64,000 nucleotides of DNA from Verrucomicrobiota bacterium (GTDB lineage Bacteria > Verrucomicrobiota > Verrucomicrobiia > Limisphaerales > UBA9464), in contig CANIZL010000023.1 in NCBI GenBank assembly GCA_947471985.1, forward strand, positions 1 to 64,000, given 5' to 3'. Positions 1 through 7,863 of this stretch are shown one piece after another. Every line of letters starts with the position of its first letter. The first letter of the stretch is position 1. The notes beneath the pieces were generated by a model, which saw nothing but the letters and a program-made list of their open reading frames with translations, did not search any database and was not told where the DNA came from. Position numbers and translations under genes: made by a program.

Positions 1-539
1 GGATTCAGATCCACGTACGCCGCAACCACCGCCGCCGCCTCACCCTGATTCTCCACCAGCACACTCCGGAAGCGTTCCTCCCACAGTGTCCCTTTCCGTC
101 CCCGGTCCCGGTTGTACCAGCGGCTGAAGCGTTGCTTCACCAATTTCATAAACTGACTCACATCCCACATTCGCCGGAAGAACTGCTCCAGGTACTCCCG
201 CTCCCCGGCCACGTCCTGCATCGCCCGAAAGCTTGCGATCCGTTGCTCCACCCGTTTCACCCCCAACCCACTGCACGACAATCCCCGCAGCCGTTCCACC
301 AACTCCTCCGCCGTCGGCAGCACCGAGGGCCGTGCCGGCACCTCCACCAGCACATGAAAGTGGTTGGACATCACGCAGTACGTCCACACTCTCACCCCGC
401 AGAACCCCTCATACTCTCGTAAAAACCGGACAAATTGCTCCTGATCCACCGGTCCCAGGCGAAATGAACGATCCACCACTCGCGACACGCAGTGGTACAC
501 CGCGGCACCTTCCGTCGGTTTGATTCGTGGGGCACGCAT
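1..539 (-). CDS. REP-associated tyrosine transposase (Y1_Tnp/RAYT), 3' end cut by window
   Basis: Single-strand DNA transposase of the IS200/IS605-like Y1 family, the type called RAYT, which is usually a single-copy housekeeping-like gene that mobilises short palindromic REP elements. The frame opens at ATG 539 (MRAPRIKP) and runs off the window start without a stop. Visible hallmarks are YHCVSRVVDRSF near the start, the HUH metal-binding triad in VMSNHFHVLV, the segment MWDVSQFMKLVKQRFSRWYN expected to carry the catalytic tyrosine, GTLWEERFRSVLVE, and the typical YVDLNP just at the edge. About 179 residues are visible, most of the usual length. Short CCTGGCAC-type repeats lie directly upstream at 739-890, as expected for a RAYT. 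No inverted repeats of a classical insertion sequence were seen. Confidence 0.88.
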   Translation of the reverse strand, partial: MRAPRIKPTEGAAVYHCVSRVVDRSFRLGPVDQEQFVRFLREYEGFCGVRVWTYCVMSNHFHVLVEVPARPSVLPTAEELVERLRGLSCSGLGVKRVEQRIASFRAMQDVAGEREYLEQFFRRMWDVSQFMKLVKQRFSRWYNRDRGRKGTLWEERFRSVLVENQGEAAAVVAAYVDLN

Positions 540-1086
540 TGGTCAGTAGTTGCCGGAGTTTCCGGAGCAGGGTTTCATGGACTTGGTGATCGACGGTTGA
601 AGGTTGACGCCCGGGATCGCCCCGATCAGGCAACCTCACGCTCCCACCCCCAACCGATACCCACTCCTACGAAAAATCCCGCCAGCTGTTACACCCCTAA
701 AGCGAAATTTCCGAACAACGTCCTTCCTCCAGGCGCACGTGTCTGACACCGCACGCCCCACCAAAATATTACCTGGCACGATCTGTCACAGACTCGCGGT
801 GGGGCCACCCGGTTTGCCCGCATGCACTTCAATTGCCTCACTACAATTGCCTGGCACCCACTCTCGGACGGTCCAGAATTTACCAGGCACCACACCCTGT
901 CTCGACACTCCAATAATGGCACTCGTCGCAGCCATGAATATCCTTGCCGGGGTTCTGAAGGCGGATTTCCCCAGCCATCATTACGACAAAGTGCGAAGTG
1001 CCATGGCCCCATCGATCACTACGACAACAACGTCCACCCTCCCGCCCTGCCCGCTTACGAGCAACCGGAGCACACGCAGGCCTCAA
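540..1086. other. Gene-free stretch between transposase and ABC gene
   Basis: No convincing coding region is seen on either strand. The frames that stay open here have no family resemblance and no ribosome-binding site. The stretch holds several short, partly palindromic repeats (see 739-890), consistent with a REP-like intergenic area. Confidence 0.6.
739..890. repeat. Scattered CCTGGCAC-type short repeats (REP-like)
   Basis: Four related short words occur within about 150 bases: GTGTCTGACACC at 739-750, TACCTGGCACG at 770-780, TGCCTGGCACC at 848-858 and TACCAGGCACC at 881-891. Each is close to the imperfect palindrome GTGCCTGGCAC. Three are preceded by an AT-rich word (AATATT, CAATT, GAATTT). 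The family is degenerate, so it may be a decayed REP array linked to the adjacent RAYT gene. Confidence 0.5.
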
Positions 1087-1836
1087 CTACGGAGAAGGCG
1101 GCGTAAAAGCCGAGGTCAGGAATTGGTGCACCAAAGGGTCGGCAGACGCGCGAATTTCCGCCGGGGTTCCCAAGGCCAGCAGGCGGCCCTCCGCCAGAAA
1201 TCCGATCCGTTGACCAACCCCAAAGGCCAGGTGGCGGTCGTGGGTCACCACAACCGTGGTAACACCCAGACGACGATTGAGCGCCACAATTTCGCCGCCC
1301 ACCGTCGCAGCCGCCAACGGATCCAATTCGCTGGTGGGCTCATCAAACAAAATCAGCTGGGGATCCATGGTCAGTGCCCGGGCGATGGCCACCCGCTTGC
1401 GCATGCCCCCGGAAAGTTCCGAGGGAAGCTTCAGCCCGACGGACTCATCCAATCCCACCAAATCCAGTTTTTCTCGAACCAGACGCTCCCGGTCAGCGCG
1501 GCTGACCAGCCGATGTTCCGCTAGGTACAACCCCACATTCTCCGCAACCGTCAGCGAATTCAACAAACCACCGGACTGAAATACCATGGCCATCCGGAAG
1601 CGATCACGAATCGAATCATCCACCGGGTGATCTCCCACGCGAACCTCACCGGCATCCGGTTCCTCAAGCCCAATTAGGTGCCGTAATACCACACTCTTGC
1701 CGGCGCCACTGGGGCCCATCAGGACAAACACCTCCCCCGGCCGGATCTCCAGATCCAGACCCGCCAGTACACATTGCGAACCAAAGTTCTTTCGCAACCC
1801 GCGGACCGATACGCTGACACCGGCGTTCTCCATCAT
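1087..1836 (-). CDS. ABC transporter ATPase, MlaF/Ttg2A type
   Basis: ATPase subunit of a probable Mla-type phospholipid (outer-membrane lipid asymmetry) importer. Seen: Walker A GPSGAGKS, Q-loop VFQSGGLL, signature LSGGMRKRVAIARA, Walker B LILFDEPT followed by SELDP, and the switch-loop VVTHD. The GGLLNSLTV and SELDP wording resembles MlaF, although most MlaF proteins have SGLDP. Start chosen at ATG 1836 (MMENAGVSV). The frame stays open to 1968, but that would overlap the start of the divergent ceramidase gene and adds no domain. No mlaE, mlaD or mlaC lies next to it: the flanks are a repeat region and a divergent gene, so the ATPase appears orphaned here. Confidence 0.85.
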   Translation of the reverse strand: MMENAGVSVSVRGLRKNFGSQCVLAGLDLEIRPGEVFVLMGPSGAGKSVVLRHLIGLEEPDAGEVRVGDHPVDDSIRDRFRMAMVFQSGGLLNSLTVAENVGLYLAEHRLVSRADRERLVREKLDLVGLDESVGLKLPSELSGGMRKRVAIARALTMDPQLILFDEPTSELDPLAAATVGGEIVALNRRLGVTTVVVTHDRHLAFGVGQRIGFLAEGRLLALGTPAEIRASADPLVHQFLTSAFTPPSP

Positions 1837-1966
1837 CCAAGCCCCAGCTTGGAACGTGCCACGCCTCACCGCAATCGCCGGGCCAAAGGAATTCGCCAGA
1901 AGCCTCGCCATCCAAAGGCCACCAACTGGATCGTTGCCGGACACTTGCTTTGTCGCAGTGTGCCGC

Positions 1967-3496
1967 ATGACCGCTCTGCAAAACCGCCCACCATCGTGGC
2001 CACGCCGTATTCTCCGCTGGGTACTGTGCAGCCTGGCGCTCCTGGCCGGACTGCGCTTCTGGTATGCCTTCCACGACCGCTATCCGGGCTACAAGATGGC
2101 GGTGTCCATCGATGCGCGGAAGGCGGAGAGCGTGCGCCAGCCACTGCGGGCTGGTTTCGGCAGGGTTAAGATCACCCCCGACGTCAATGACCCACAACAC
2201 CCCGTATGGCTGGCGGGATTTGATAACGGCCGCCAGGCAAAGTCCGTCCACGACGATTTGTGGGCGGTCGCCCTGGTCCTGGACGACGGGGTAACCCGTC
2301 TGGGAATCGTGGCCTTGGACGCCATCGGCTTCTTCCACGATGACGTCATCTCCGTGCGCCGGCGTCTGCCGTCGGAACTGAGGCTCGACTACACGACCGT
2401 TTGCGCGACCCACAATCATTCCACGCCCGACCTCATGGGCTTGTGGGGCCCCAATGAATTCCGTTCGGGTGTGGATCCCCAATACCGCGAACGGGTCATT
2501 AACGCGGCGGTGGCGGCGCTGGTCCAGGCCGCGGGCGCCACGGAGCCGGTGCGTTTGGGACTGCATGAGATCGCCACCCCGCCAGCGGGATTAGTCACCG
2601 ATACACGCCTCCCCGAGGTCTACGATCCCGATCTGCGAGTGCTCCATTTCGTCCGACCAGGCGACGGCTCCACGGTGGGTACGCTGGTCGGCTGGGCCAA
2701 TCATCCGGAAACACCCTGGTCCAAAAACTATGACATTACCGCGGATTTCCCGGGCGTGATTCGCGAAGCTTTGGAACACGGTATCCGTTACGACGGACAA
2801 GTCCGCCAACCGGGCCTCGGTGGCATCCACCTCTTCGTCAACGGCGCTGTGGGCGGGCTGATGACGACCCACCCGTCCACCGTTGTCCACGATCCGTTTC
2901 TCGACCGGGATTTCAAGGAGCCATCCCACGACAAGACCCGGGCGCTCGGCCACAATCTCGCCCGCCGCATTTTGAATCGGGTCACCAATTCACGCGAACC
3001 GCTCACCGAGCGCGCCCCGATTTCCATCCATGCACGCACGCTCGAGCTGCCGTTGAAGAACCCCAACTTCGTGCTCGCCGGCCTCGTGGGTTTGTTGGAT
3101 CGTGGACATGTCCGTTGGCAACACATGCGCACGGAAGTGGCGTTGTTGACCCTGGGCGACGCGTCCTTCGCCTGCATTCCGGGGGAGATCTACCCCGAGA
3201 TCGTCAATGGCGGAATCATTCGTGCGCCCGGCGGCGACTTCAATCTGGATCCCGTCGAGATCCCCCCGTTGCGAGAACTGATGCCCGGGCGGGTAAAATT
3301 TATCTTCGGTCTCGCGAACGACGAGATCGGCTACATCATTCCCAAATCCGAGTGGGACGAAACACCGCCCTACCTGTTTAACGCCAAATCGCGGCCCTAC
3401 GGCGAGATCAATTCGCTCGGACCGGAAACCGCCGGTTTGCTCCACACCGCCCTCCGCCAGCGGTGCGATGAACAAGCGGGCCGACCTGCCCGCTGA
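1967..3496 (+). CDS. Neutral/alkaline ceramidase-like protein, membrane-anchored
   Basis: Member of the neutral/alkaline non-lysosomal ceramidase N-terminal family, zinc amidohydrolases that cleave the N-acyl bond of ceramides; many environmental members have unknown substrates. Seen in the 509-residue product: an N-terminal hydrophobic segment (about residues 14-32) acting as signal or anchor, GFGRVKITPD near residue 67, the metal-binding CATHNHSTPDL, and GWANHPET. The C-terminal immunoglobulin-like domain of full ceramidases is missing, as in many bacterial homologues. The start at ATG 1967 gives the membrane segment directly and leaves 130 bases for a divergent promoter with the ABC gene. 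The next gene lies 74 bases downstream on the same strand. Confidence 0.78.
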   Translation: MTALQNRPPSWPRRILRWVLCSLALLAGLRFWYAFHDRYPGYKMAVSIDARKAESVRQPLRAGFGRVKITPDVNDPQHPVWLAGFDNGRQAKSVHDDLWAVALVLDDGVTRLGIVALDAIGFFHDDVISVRRRLPSELRLDYTTVCATHNHSTPDLMGLWGPNEFRSGVDPQYRERVINAAVAALVQAAGATEPVRLGLHEIATPPAGLVTDTRLPEVYDPDLRVLHFVRPGDGSTVGTLVGWANHPETPWSKNYDITADFPGVIREALEHGIRYDGQVRQPGLGGIHLFVNGAVGGLMTTHPSTVVHDPFLDRDFKEPSHDKTRALGHNLARRILNRVTNSREPLTERAPISIHARTLELPLKNPNFVLAGLVGLLDRGHVRWQHMRTEVALLTLGDASFACIPGEIYPEIVNGGIIRAPGGDFNLDPVEIPPLRELMPGRVKFIFGLANDEIGYIIPKSEWDETPPYLFNAKSRPYGEINSLGPETAGLLHTALRQRCDEQAGRPAR

Positions 3497-3570
3497 CGCC
3501 ATCGGGACCCAGCCCGGCCCACGGCCGCCCTTGTGGTCCGATCGAGCTGCTTCCAGATTGCTGGACTTCC

Positions 3571-4617
3571 ATGGATCTCCGAAAGACCTCCCTCCTAGCC
3601 CTGCTCGTCCTCGGTTCAATCACGACTGTTCGTGCCGGCAGCAAAGACCGCACCCTCGACATCTACTGGGTCGACTCCCAGGGCGGCGGTTCCACACTGA
3701 TCGTCACCCCGAACGATGAATCCCTGCTCATCGATGCCGGGAATCCGGGCGGGCGCGACGCCGGACGCATCCATGACGTCGCCACCCGGGTTGCCGGGCT
3801 CAAACGCATCGATCATTTTGTGGTGACGCATTTCCACATCGATCACTTCGGGGGCGCCCCGGAACTCGCGGCATTGATGCCGTTGGGCGCGGTCTACGAT
3901 AACGGGTTGCCAGTAACCGATCCCGATGGCCAGAACGATCCCACCTGGCCTCAGAAGAGCCGCGCTTACCGGGAAATGAAATGTGATCGCCGGGTTGTCG
4001 TGGCACCGGGCACGCGCATTCCCCTGCTGAGCGTGAACGGTGGACCGGCACTGACGGCGACATTTCTGGCTGCCCGGGAAAAGTTTGCCGGTGGATCCGG
4101 TGGTGTAGCAACACGTGAATGCCAGGACCCGGCTCCCCGCGCCATCGATACCTCCGATAATCGAAATTCCATCGCCACGGTGATCCAGTTTGGCGCTTTC
4201 CGATTTTACGACGGCGGCGACATGACGTGGAACACCGAGGCGGCGATGACCTGCCCCACATGGCAGGTGGGCAGCGTGGACGTTTATCAGGCCAACCATC
4301 ACGGGCTCGATGTCTCCAACAATCCGCTGCTGCTCCGGGCGCTGGCGCCCACGGTGACCGTCTTCAACAATGGTCCCCGCAAAGGTGGAGCGTTGCCCGT
4401 AGTGCAGGCGCTGCGCGAATTGCCATCGCTCAAGGCGATCTATCAGGTCCACCGGAATCAGGCCACGCCGGAGGCGAACGCCCCGTCCACGCATCTGGCC
4501 AACGACACCGAAACCGGCGGCAATTGGATGGCGCTCAGCGTTTCGGCGGACGGGGGATCCTACACGGTACGGGTGCCTTCGACCGGCCACACCGCGACCT
4601 ACTTTACCCGCCGCTAA
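3571..4617 (+). CDS. Secreted metallo-beta-lactamase-fold hydrolase
   Basis: A 348-residue protein with a cleavable signal peptide (MDLRKTSLLALLVLGSITTVRA) followed by a metallo-beta-lactamase fold. The metal-binding motif THFHIDHFGG is intact (HxHxDH), with a later GGDMTW and NHHG segment giving further ligands. The layout resembles the ComEC/Rec2 soluble beta-lactamase-like domain, whose exported relatives are often nucleases or phosphodiesterases; the substrate here cannot be read. It probably shares a transcript with the ceramidase-like gene upstream. Confidence 0.8.
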   Translation: MDLRKTSLLALLVLGSITTVRAGSKDRTLDIYWVDSQGGGSTLIVTPNDESLLIDAGNPGGRDAGRIHDVATRVAGLKRIDHFVVTHFHIDHFGGAPELAALMPLGAVYDNGLPVTDPDGQNDPTWPQKSRAYREMKCDRRVVVAPGTRIPLLSVNGGPALTATFLAAREKFAGGSGGVATRECQDPAPRAIDTSDNRNSIATVIQFGAFRFYDGGDMTWNTEAAMTCPTWQVGSVDVYQANHHGLDVSNNPLLLRALAPTVTVFNNGPRKGGALPVVQALRELPSLKAIYQVHRNQATPEANAPSTHLANDTETGGNWMALSVSADGGSYTVRVPSTGHTATYFTRR

Positions 4618-4642
4618 GTTCCCCGACTCAGGAGAACTCCTA

Positions 4643-4672
4643 CGCCGGCGCCCTTGCCTCCGGGGGCCGGCG
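4643..4672 (+). terminator. Possible hairpin terminator after the lactamase-fold gene
   Basis: Arms CGCCGGCGCCC (4643-4653) and GGGGGCCGGCG (4662-4672) pair over 11 bases with one mismatch around an 8-base loop. It lies 25 bases past the stop codon. There is no T-tract, so intrinsic termination is uncertain. Confidence 0.35.
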
Positions 4673-4724
4673 GCGCATTAGTTCCTCATGCGCCCGCGGG
4701 CGCGGAAAACAAAAACCTCATCGC

Positions 4725-5243
4725 ATGAATCGCCCCGGTTACCTCACCCTCCTCGCCTTCGCCGCCGCCGTCATCACCGCCACGGGCTGCTCCAAGGAAG
4801 AGGCCAAATCCACGACGGAAACTGCCACCCAAAAAGCGGCTGAAGCGGGGACTGCGATCAAGGAATCCGCGGCGGCGGCCACCGACAAGGCGAAGGACGC
4901 CTTGGATCACTCGCAAGTGGTGGCGAAGGAGGCGTTGGACAAGGCGGGTGAAGCCACGAAGGAAGCGCTGCAGCGGGCCGGAGCGACGACGAAGGATGTG
5001 GCCGCCGACGCGAAAGACGCGGCACTCCGGGCCGCCGCACGGACCAAGGAGGCTGCGTTGCAGGCCACCGAAAAGGCCAAGATCCTCGCGGCCGACGCCA
5101 CCGCCCAAGCCCGGGAAAAGGCGGTCGAACTCGGCAACAGCGCCAAAGAGAAGGCCATCGAACTGGGGAACAGTGCCAAGGATGCAGCCGAGCGGGCCAA
5201 GGAAGGCGCGAAAGACGCACTCAAAAAGATTCCGACCCCGTAA
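4725..5243 (+). CDS. Alanine/lysine-rich repeat lipoprotein (LEA/apolipoprotein-like)
   Basis: The 172-residue product starts MNRPGYLTLL and has a lipoprotein signal with lipobox ATGC, so it should be lipid-anchored after Cys at about residue 23. The rest is a long amphipathic helix of 11-residue-like repeats rich in Ala, Lys, Glu and Asp (KAKDALD, KAGEATKEAL, AREKAVELGNSAKEKA), the pattern of LEA group 3 and apolipoprotein-like proteins, which in other bacteria associate with desiccation or envelope protection. The function here is inference from composition. A strong terminator follows at 5298. Confidence 0.72.
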   Translation: MNRPGYLTLLAFAAAVITATGCSKEEAKSTTETATQKAAEAGTAIKESAAAATDKAKDALDHSQVVAKEALDKAGEATKEALQRAGATTKDVAADAKDAALRAAARTKEAALQATEKAKILAADATAQAREKAVELGNSAKEKAIELGNSAKDAAERAKEGAKDALKKIPTP

Positions 5244-5297
5244 ATCGGAGCGGGAATTTCCGACCACCCACACAAGCCGGCGACAGACTCAGCCCAG

Positions 5298-5327
5298 GCG
5301 GCGGCACTTCAATGCCGCCGCGTTTTT
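5298..5327 (+). terminator. Rho-independent terminator
   Basis: Perfect 9-base stem GCGGCGGCA (5298-5306) with TGCCGCCGC (5313-5321), six-base loop CTTCAA, followed by GTTTTTG. It ends the lipoprotein transcript. Confidence 0.85.
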
Positions 5328-5467
5328 GTTGGGGCCCGCGGCGACCGGTGTCCGGCCCGGAAAACCGCAAATTCACACCGCTCCAAACTTGTCGGCAGCC
5401 GAGTGCACGCATTAAGGTCCGACAAAATCAGCACTTCAATCCGATCGTTATTTCCTCGATTACACGC

Positions 5468-6781
5468 ATGAACTCCTCCACACGCAACAAGCTGTTCGTG
5501 ATGATGGTCCTCCAGTTTTTCATCTGGGGTGCCTGGCTGCCCTTGATTTTCAGCTACCTCCCCAGCCTCGGTTTTTCCGCGGCGGAGCAATCCTGGATTC
5601 TCAACGCCTTCCCGATTGCGGCCATCATCGGCATGTTCTTCAGCAATCAGTTCGCCGACCGCAATTTCGCCGCCGAGAAATTCCTCGCATTCAGCCATCT
5701 GGTCGGTGGATTGGCCATTCTCGGGTGCGGTTTCACCCGCTCATTTTGGCCATTTTTTATACTGATGTTCGTGCACTGCCTGCTGTATGTGCCGACGATT
5801 TCCATCACGAACTCCATCGCCTTTGCGGCCATGAAGGATCCGTCCAAGGAATTTGGGCCGATCCGCATGGGCGGGACCATCGGATGGATCCTCGCCTCCT
5901 GGCCCTTCACCTTCATTCTGGTGGACTGGGCGAAAGTTTCGGCGGCAAACCCCCAGGGCATGGTCGCCTATCTGGGCGCGGTACTGGGCAACGGATTGAG
6001 TGGGGCCGCCCTGCAGGACGCCACGAAATGGACCTATGTGGTGGCCGGCATCGCCTCGATTGCGTTGGCGGCACTGAGTCTGGTGCTGCCGCATACCCCG
6101 CCGAAGCCCGCCGCGGGCGCCGGCGAAAGCCTCGCCTGGATGAAAGCTCTCCGTCTGCTCGCCCACCCGTTTGTGCTCATCCTCTGGCTCGTGACCTTCG
6201 TCGATAGCTTCGTCCACAACTGCTACTTCAATTGGGCCGGCACGTTCTTCTCGAGCCCCAAGGTCAACATTCCCGGCAACTGGATCATGCCCGTCATGAG
6301 CATTGGTCAAATCGCGGAAATCCTGACCATGTTCGTCCTCGGCGCCACCCTGAAAAAGCTGGGTTGGCGGACCACGATGTTTCTGGGTGTCCTCGGACAT
6401 GCCGTGCGGTTCGGTGTTTGGAAATTCATGCCGGAAGCTCAGGGCTTGATCGTGTTCATCCAAGTGATGCATGGCATCTGCTACGCCTTCTTCTTTGCGA
6501 CGGTGTATATCTTCGTGGATGAGCATTTCCCGAAGGACATCCGGTCGAGCGCTCAGGGCTTGTTCAACTTCATGATCCTGGGCGTCGGCGCCTTGGTGGC
6601 CAATTCCCTGTGCCCCTACCTCATTCAAGAGGTCTACACCAAGAACAAGGTGACGGATTTCGGCGGACTGTTCGCAGTGCCGCTGATCGCGGCCGTGGCG
6701 GCCGCACTGGCCCTGCTCTTCTTCTTCCATCCGCCGAAGAAGGAGGCCCGCATGTCCGGCACGTCGGCTCCGGCCCACTAA
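5468..6781 (+). CDS. MFS permease, nucleoside:H+ symporter (NupG-like) family
   Basis: A 437-residue, twelve-helix transporter. It begins KLFVMMVLQFFIWGAWLPLI, the first-helix signature of the nucleoside:H+ symporter family (NupG/XapB), and continues with PIAAIIGMFFSNQFADRNFA and PIRMGGTIGWILASWPF, both typical of this family. The loop between helices 6 and 7 is short. Substrate is probably a nucleoside or a sugar-like compound; specificity cannot be read. The start at ATG 5468 begins right before the first helix; an open frame further upstream overlaps the terminator at 5298 and is not used. Confidence 0.85.
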   Translation: MNSSTRNKLFVMMVLQFFIWGAWLPLIFSYLPSLGFSAAEQSWILNAFPIAAIIGMFFSNQFADRNFAAEKFLAFSHLVGGLAILGCGFTRSFWPFFILMFVHCLLYVPTISITNSIAFAAMKDPSKEFGPIRMGGTIGWILASWPFTFILVDWAKVSAANPQGMVAYLGAVLGNGLSGAALQDATKWTYVVAGIASIALAALSLVLPHTPPKPAAGAGESLAWMKALRLLAHPFVLILWLVTFVDSFVHNCYFNWAGTFFSSPKVNIPGNWIMPVMSIGQIAEILTMFVLGATLKKLGWRTTMFLGVLGHAVRFGVWKFMPEAQGLIVFIQVMHGICYAFFFATVYIFVDEHFPKDIRSSAQGLFNFMILGVGALVANSLCPYLIQEVYTKNKVTDFGGLFAVPLIAAVAAALALLFFFHPPKKEARMSGTSAPAH

Positions 6782-6802
6782 GATCCGCCGAAAACAGAAT
6801 CG

Positions 6803-6834
6803 AAAAAGCGCCCGGCCGAAGCCGGGCGCTTTTT
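6803..6834. terminator. Bidirectional rho-independent terminator
   Basis: Near-perfect inverted repeat: AAAAAGCGCCCGGC (6803-6816), loop CGAA, GCCGGGCGCTTTTT (6821-6834). It sits between the convergent permease and yacG genes and provides a T-tract on both strands. Confidence 0.92.
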
Positions 6835-6862
6835 GCTTTCGCTGAACCATCGGCTGCGCGGT

Positions 6863-7090
6863 CTAATCGCGGGCCTGATCCAATTCCGGGCCGGGGGGCA
6901 ACTCATCGTACCCCTCGAAATCGTGCGGTGCCAAAGGCCGGCTCACCCGATGTTCCTCGCTGAACCATTGCCCCAAGTCGATCAACTTGCAGCGTTCAGA
7001 GCAGAAGGGTCCCCACTGCGCAGCAAACCAGTGTCCCCGCTGCCGGCAGCGCGGACACGGCACTTCGGGATTATTGCGATCAGTTTTCAT
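6863..7090 (-). CDS. yacG: DNA gyrase inhibitor YacG (zinc-binding)
   Basis: A 75-residue zinc-ribbon protein. The four cysteines are in PCPRC and [13 protein letters not shown], followed by W-F and the acidic tail, as in YacG. In Escherichia coli YacG binds GyrB and inhibits gyrase. The length and spacing fit the family, with an acidic, low-complexity C-terminus ([11 protein letters not shown]). It lies 56 bases downstream of the exonuclease-like gene on the same strand and convergent to the MFS gene, with a shared terminator. Confidence 0.85.
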   Translation of the reverse strand: MKTDRNNPEVPCPRCRQRGHWFAAQWGPFCSERCKLIDLGQWFSEEHRVSRPLAPHDFEGYDELPPGPELDQARD

Positions 7091-7146
7091 AAGCCTGCCC
7101 CAGGCGCCGCCGCCGGGTGGTTACAGTCGTCACCGGAGTCGGAAAA

Positions 7147-7680
7147 TTACCACTCCACGCCCACGCTCAATTTCGCGCCAAACCGATTCTTGTAGAACAG
7201 TTGCCGGTTCGCCGCGCCGTACTCATGAACCAGCTTGGTGAGTTTCACGTCATAGCAGCAGTACTCAGCGATCTCGAGCATCTTGCCTTCCTTGAACCAC
7301 TGGATCGCCTGCAAGCCCTCGCTGGTCTTCTCCAGTCCAAACGTGGCATTGGCAATGGAATCCAGGGATAAGCGGTGCTTCAGCTTCTCCGTCACCACCG
7401 TCAGCATGTCGAGCGTCGGCAATTGGGTCAGATCGAACACCGTGTAGCCGTGCAGCACCTCGTAGTCGAATCGAATGACATTGAAGCCCACCACCAGATC
7501 CGCACGCTGCAGCTCCCGGATCAGTTCATCGACCTGTTTCTCTCCATACACCAGATACCCACCGCGAGCGGTGGAGTACGTCACGCCCACACTGAGACGC
7601 AAGTCGCGAACCTTGTCCCATCCGCCCACTTCGTCGGCGGACTTTTGCGTTTCGAGATCAAAGTAAACAATGTTCTTCAT
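7147..7680 (-). CDS. RNase H-fold 3'-5' exonuclease (DEDDy type, YprB-like)
   Basis: A 177-residue compact exonuclease domain. Motif Exo I is YFDLET near the N-terminus, Exo II is VVGFNVIRFDYEVL, and Exo III has the YCCYDVKLT segment that carries the tyrosine/aspartate pair. Such stand-alone domains resemble the nuclease part of YprB-like and DnaQ-like proteins. Its role is unknown: DNA or RNA 3'-end processing is the general expectation. It is transcribed towards yacG. Confidence 0.78.
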   Translation of the reverse strand: MKNIVYFDLETQKSADEVGGWDKVRDLRLSVGVTYSTARGGYLVYGEKQVDELIRELQRADLVVGFNVIRFDYEVLHGYTVFDLTQLPTLDMLTVVTEKLKHRLSLDSIANATFGLEKTSEGLQAIQWFKEGKMLEIAEYCCYDVKLTKLVHEYGAANRQLFYKNRFGAKLSVGVEW

Positions 7681-7863
7681 TCACCGCAGGGCGGCTTCAA
7701 CCTGCCCGCAGAATCGGTGTCGGACAAGGAACTCAACTGGGGAATCCCAACCCGGCGGCATCCGCACGGCGCCAGCCGGTAACCCAGTGCGTCACCCCGA
7801 TCCGGGACTCATCCTGGGCGCAGCGTAGCGGATTTGACCGACCAGCGGACCGTGCGCCGAAGC

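Noticed and set aside
604-1524. Open frame across the repeat region and into the ABC gene
   Set aside because: It is antisense to the ABC ATPase over half its length and carries no family sequence.
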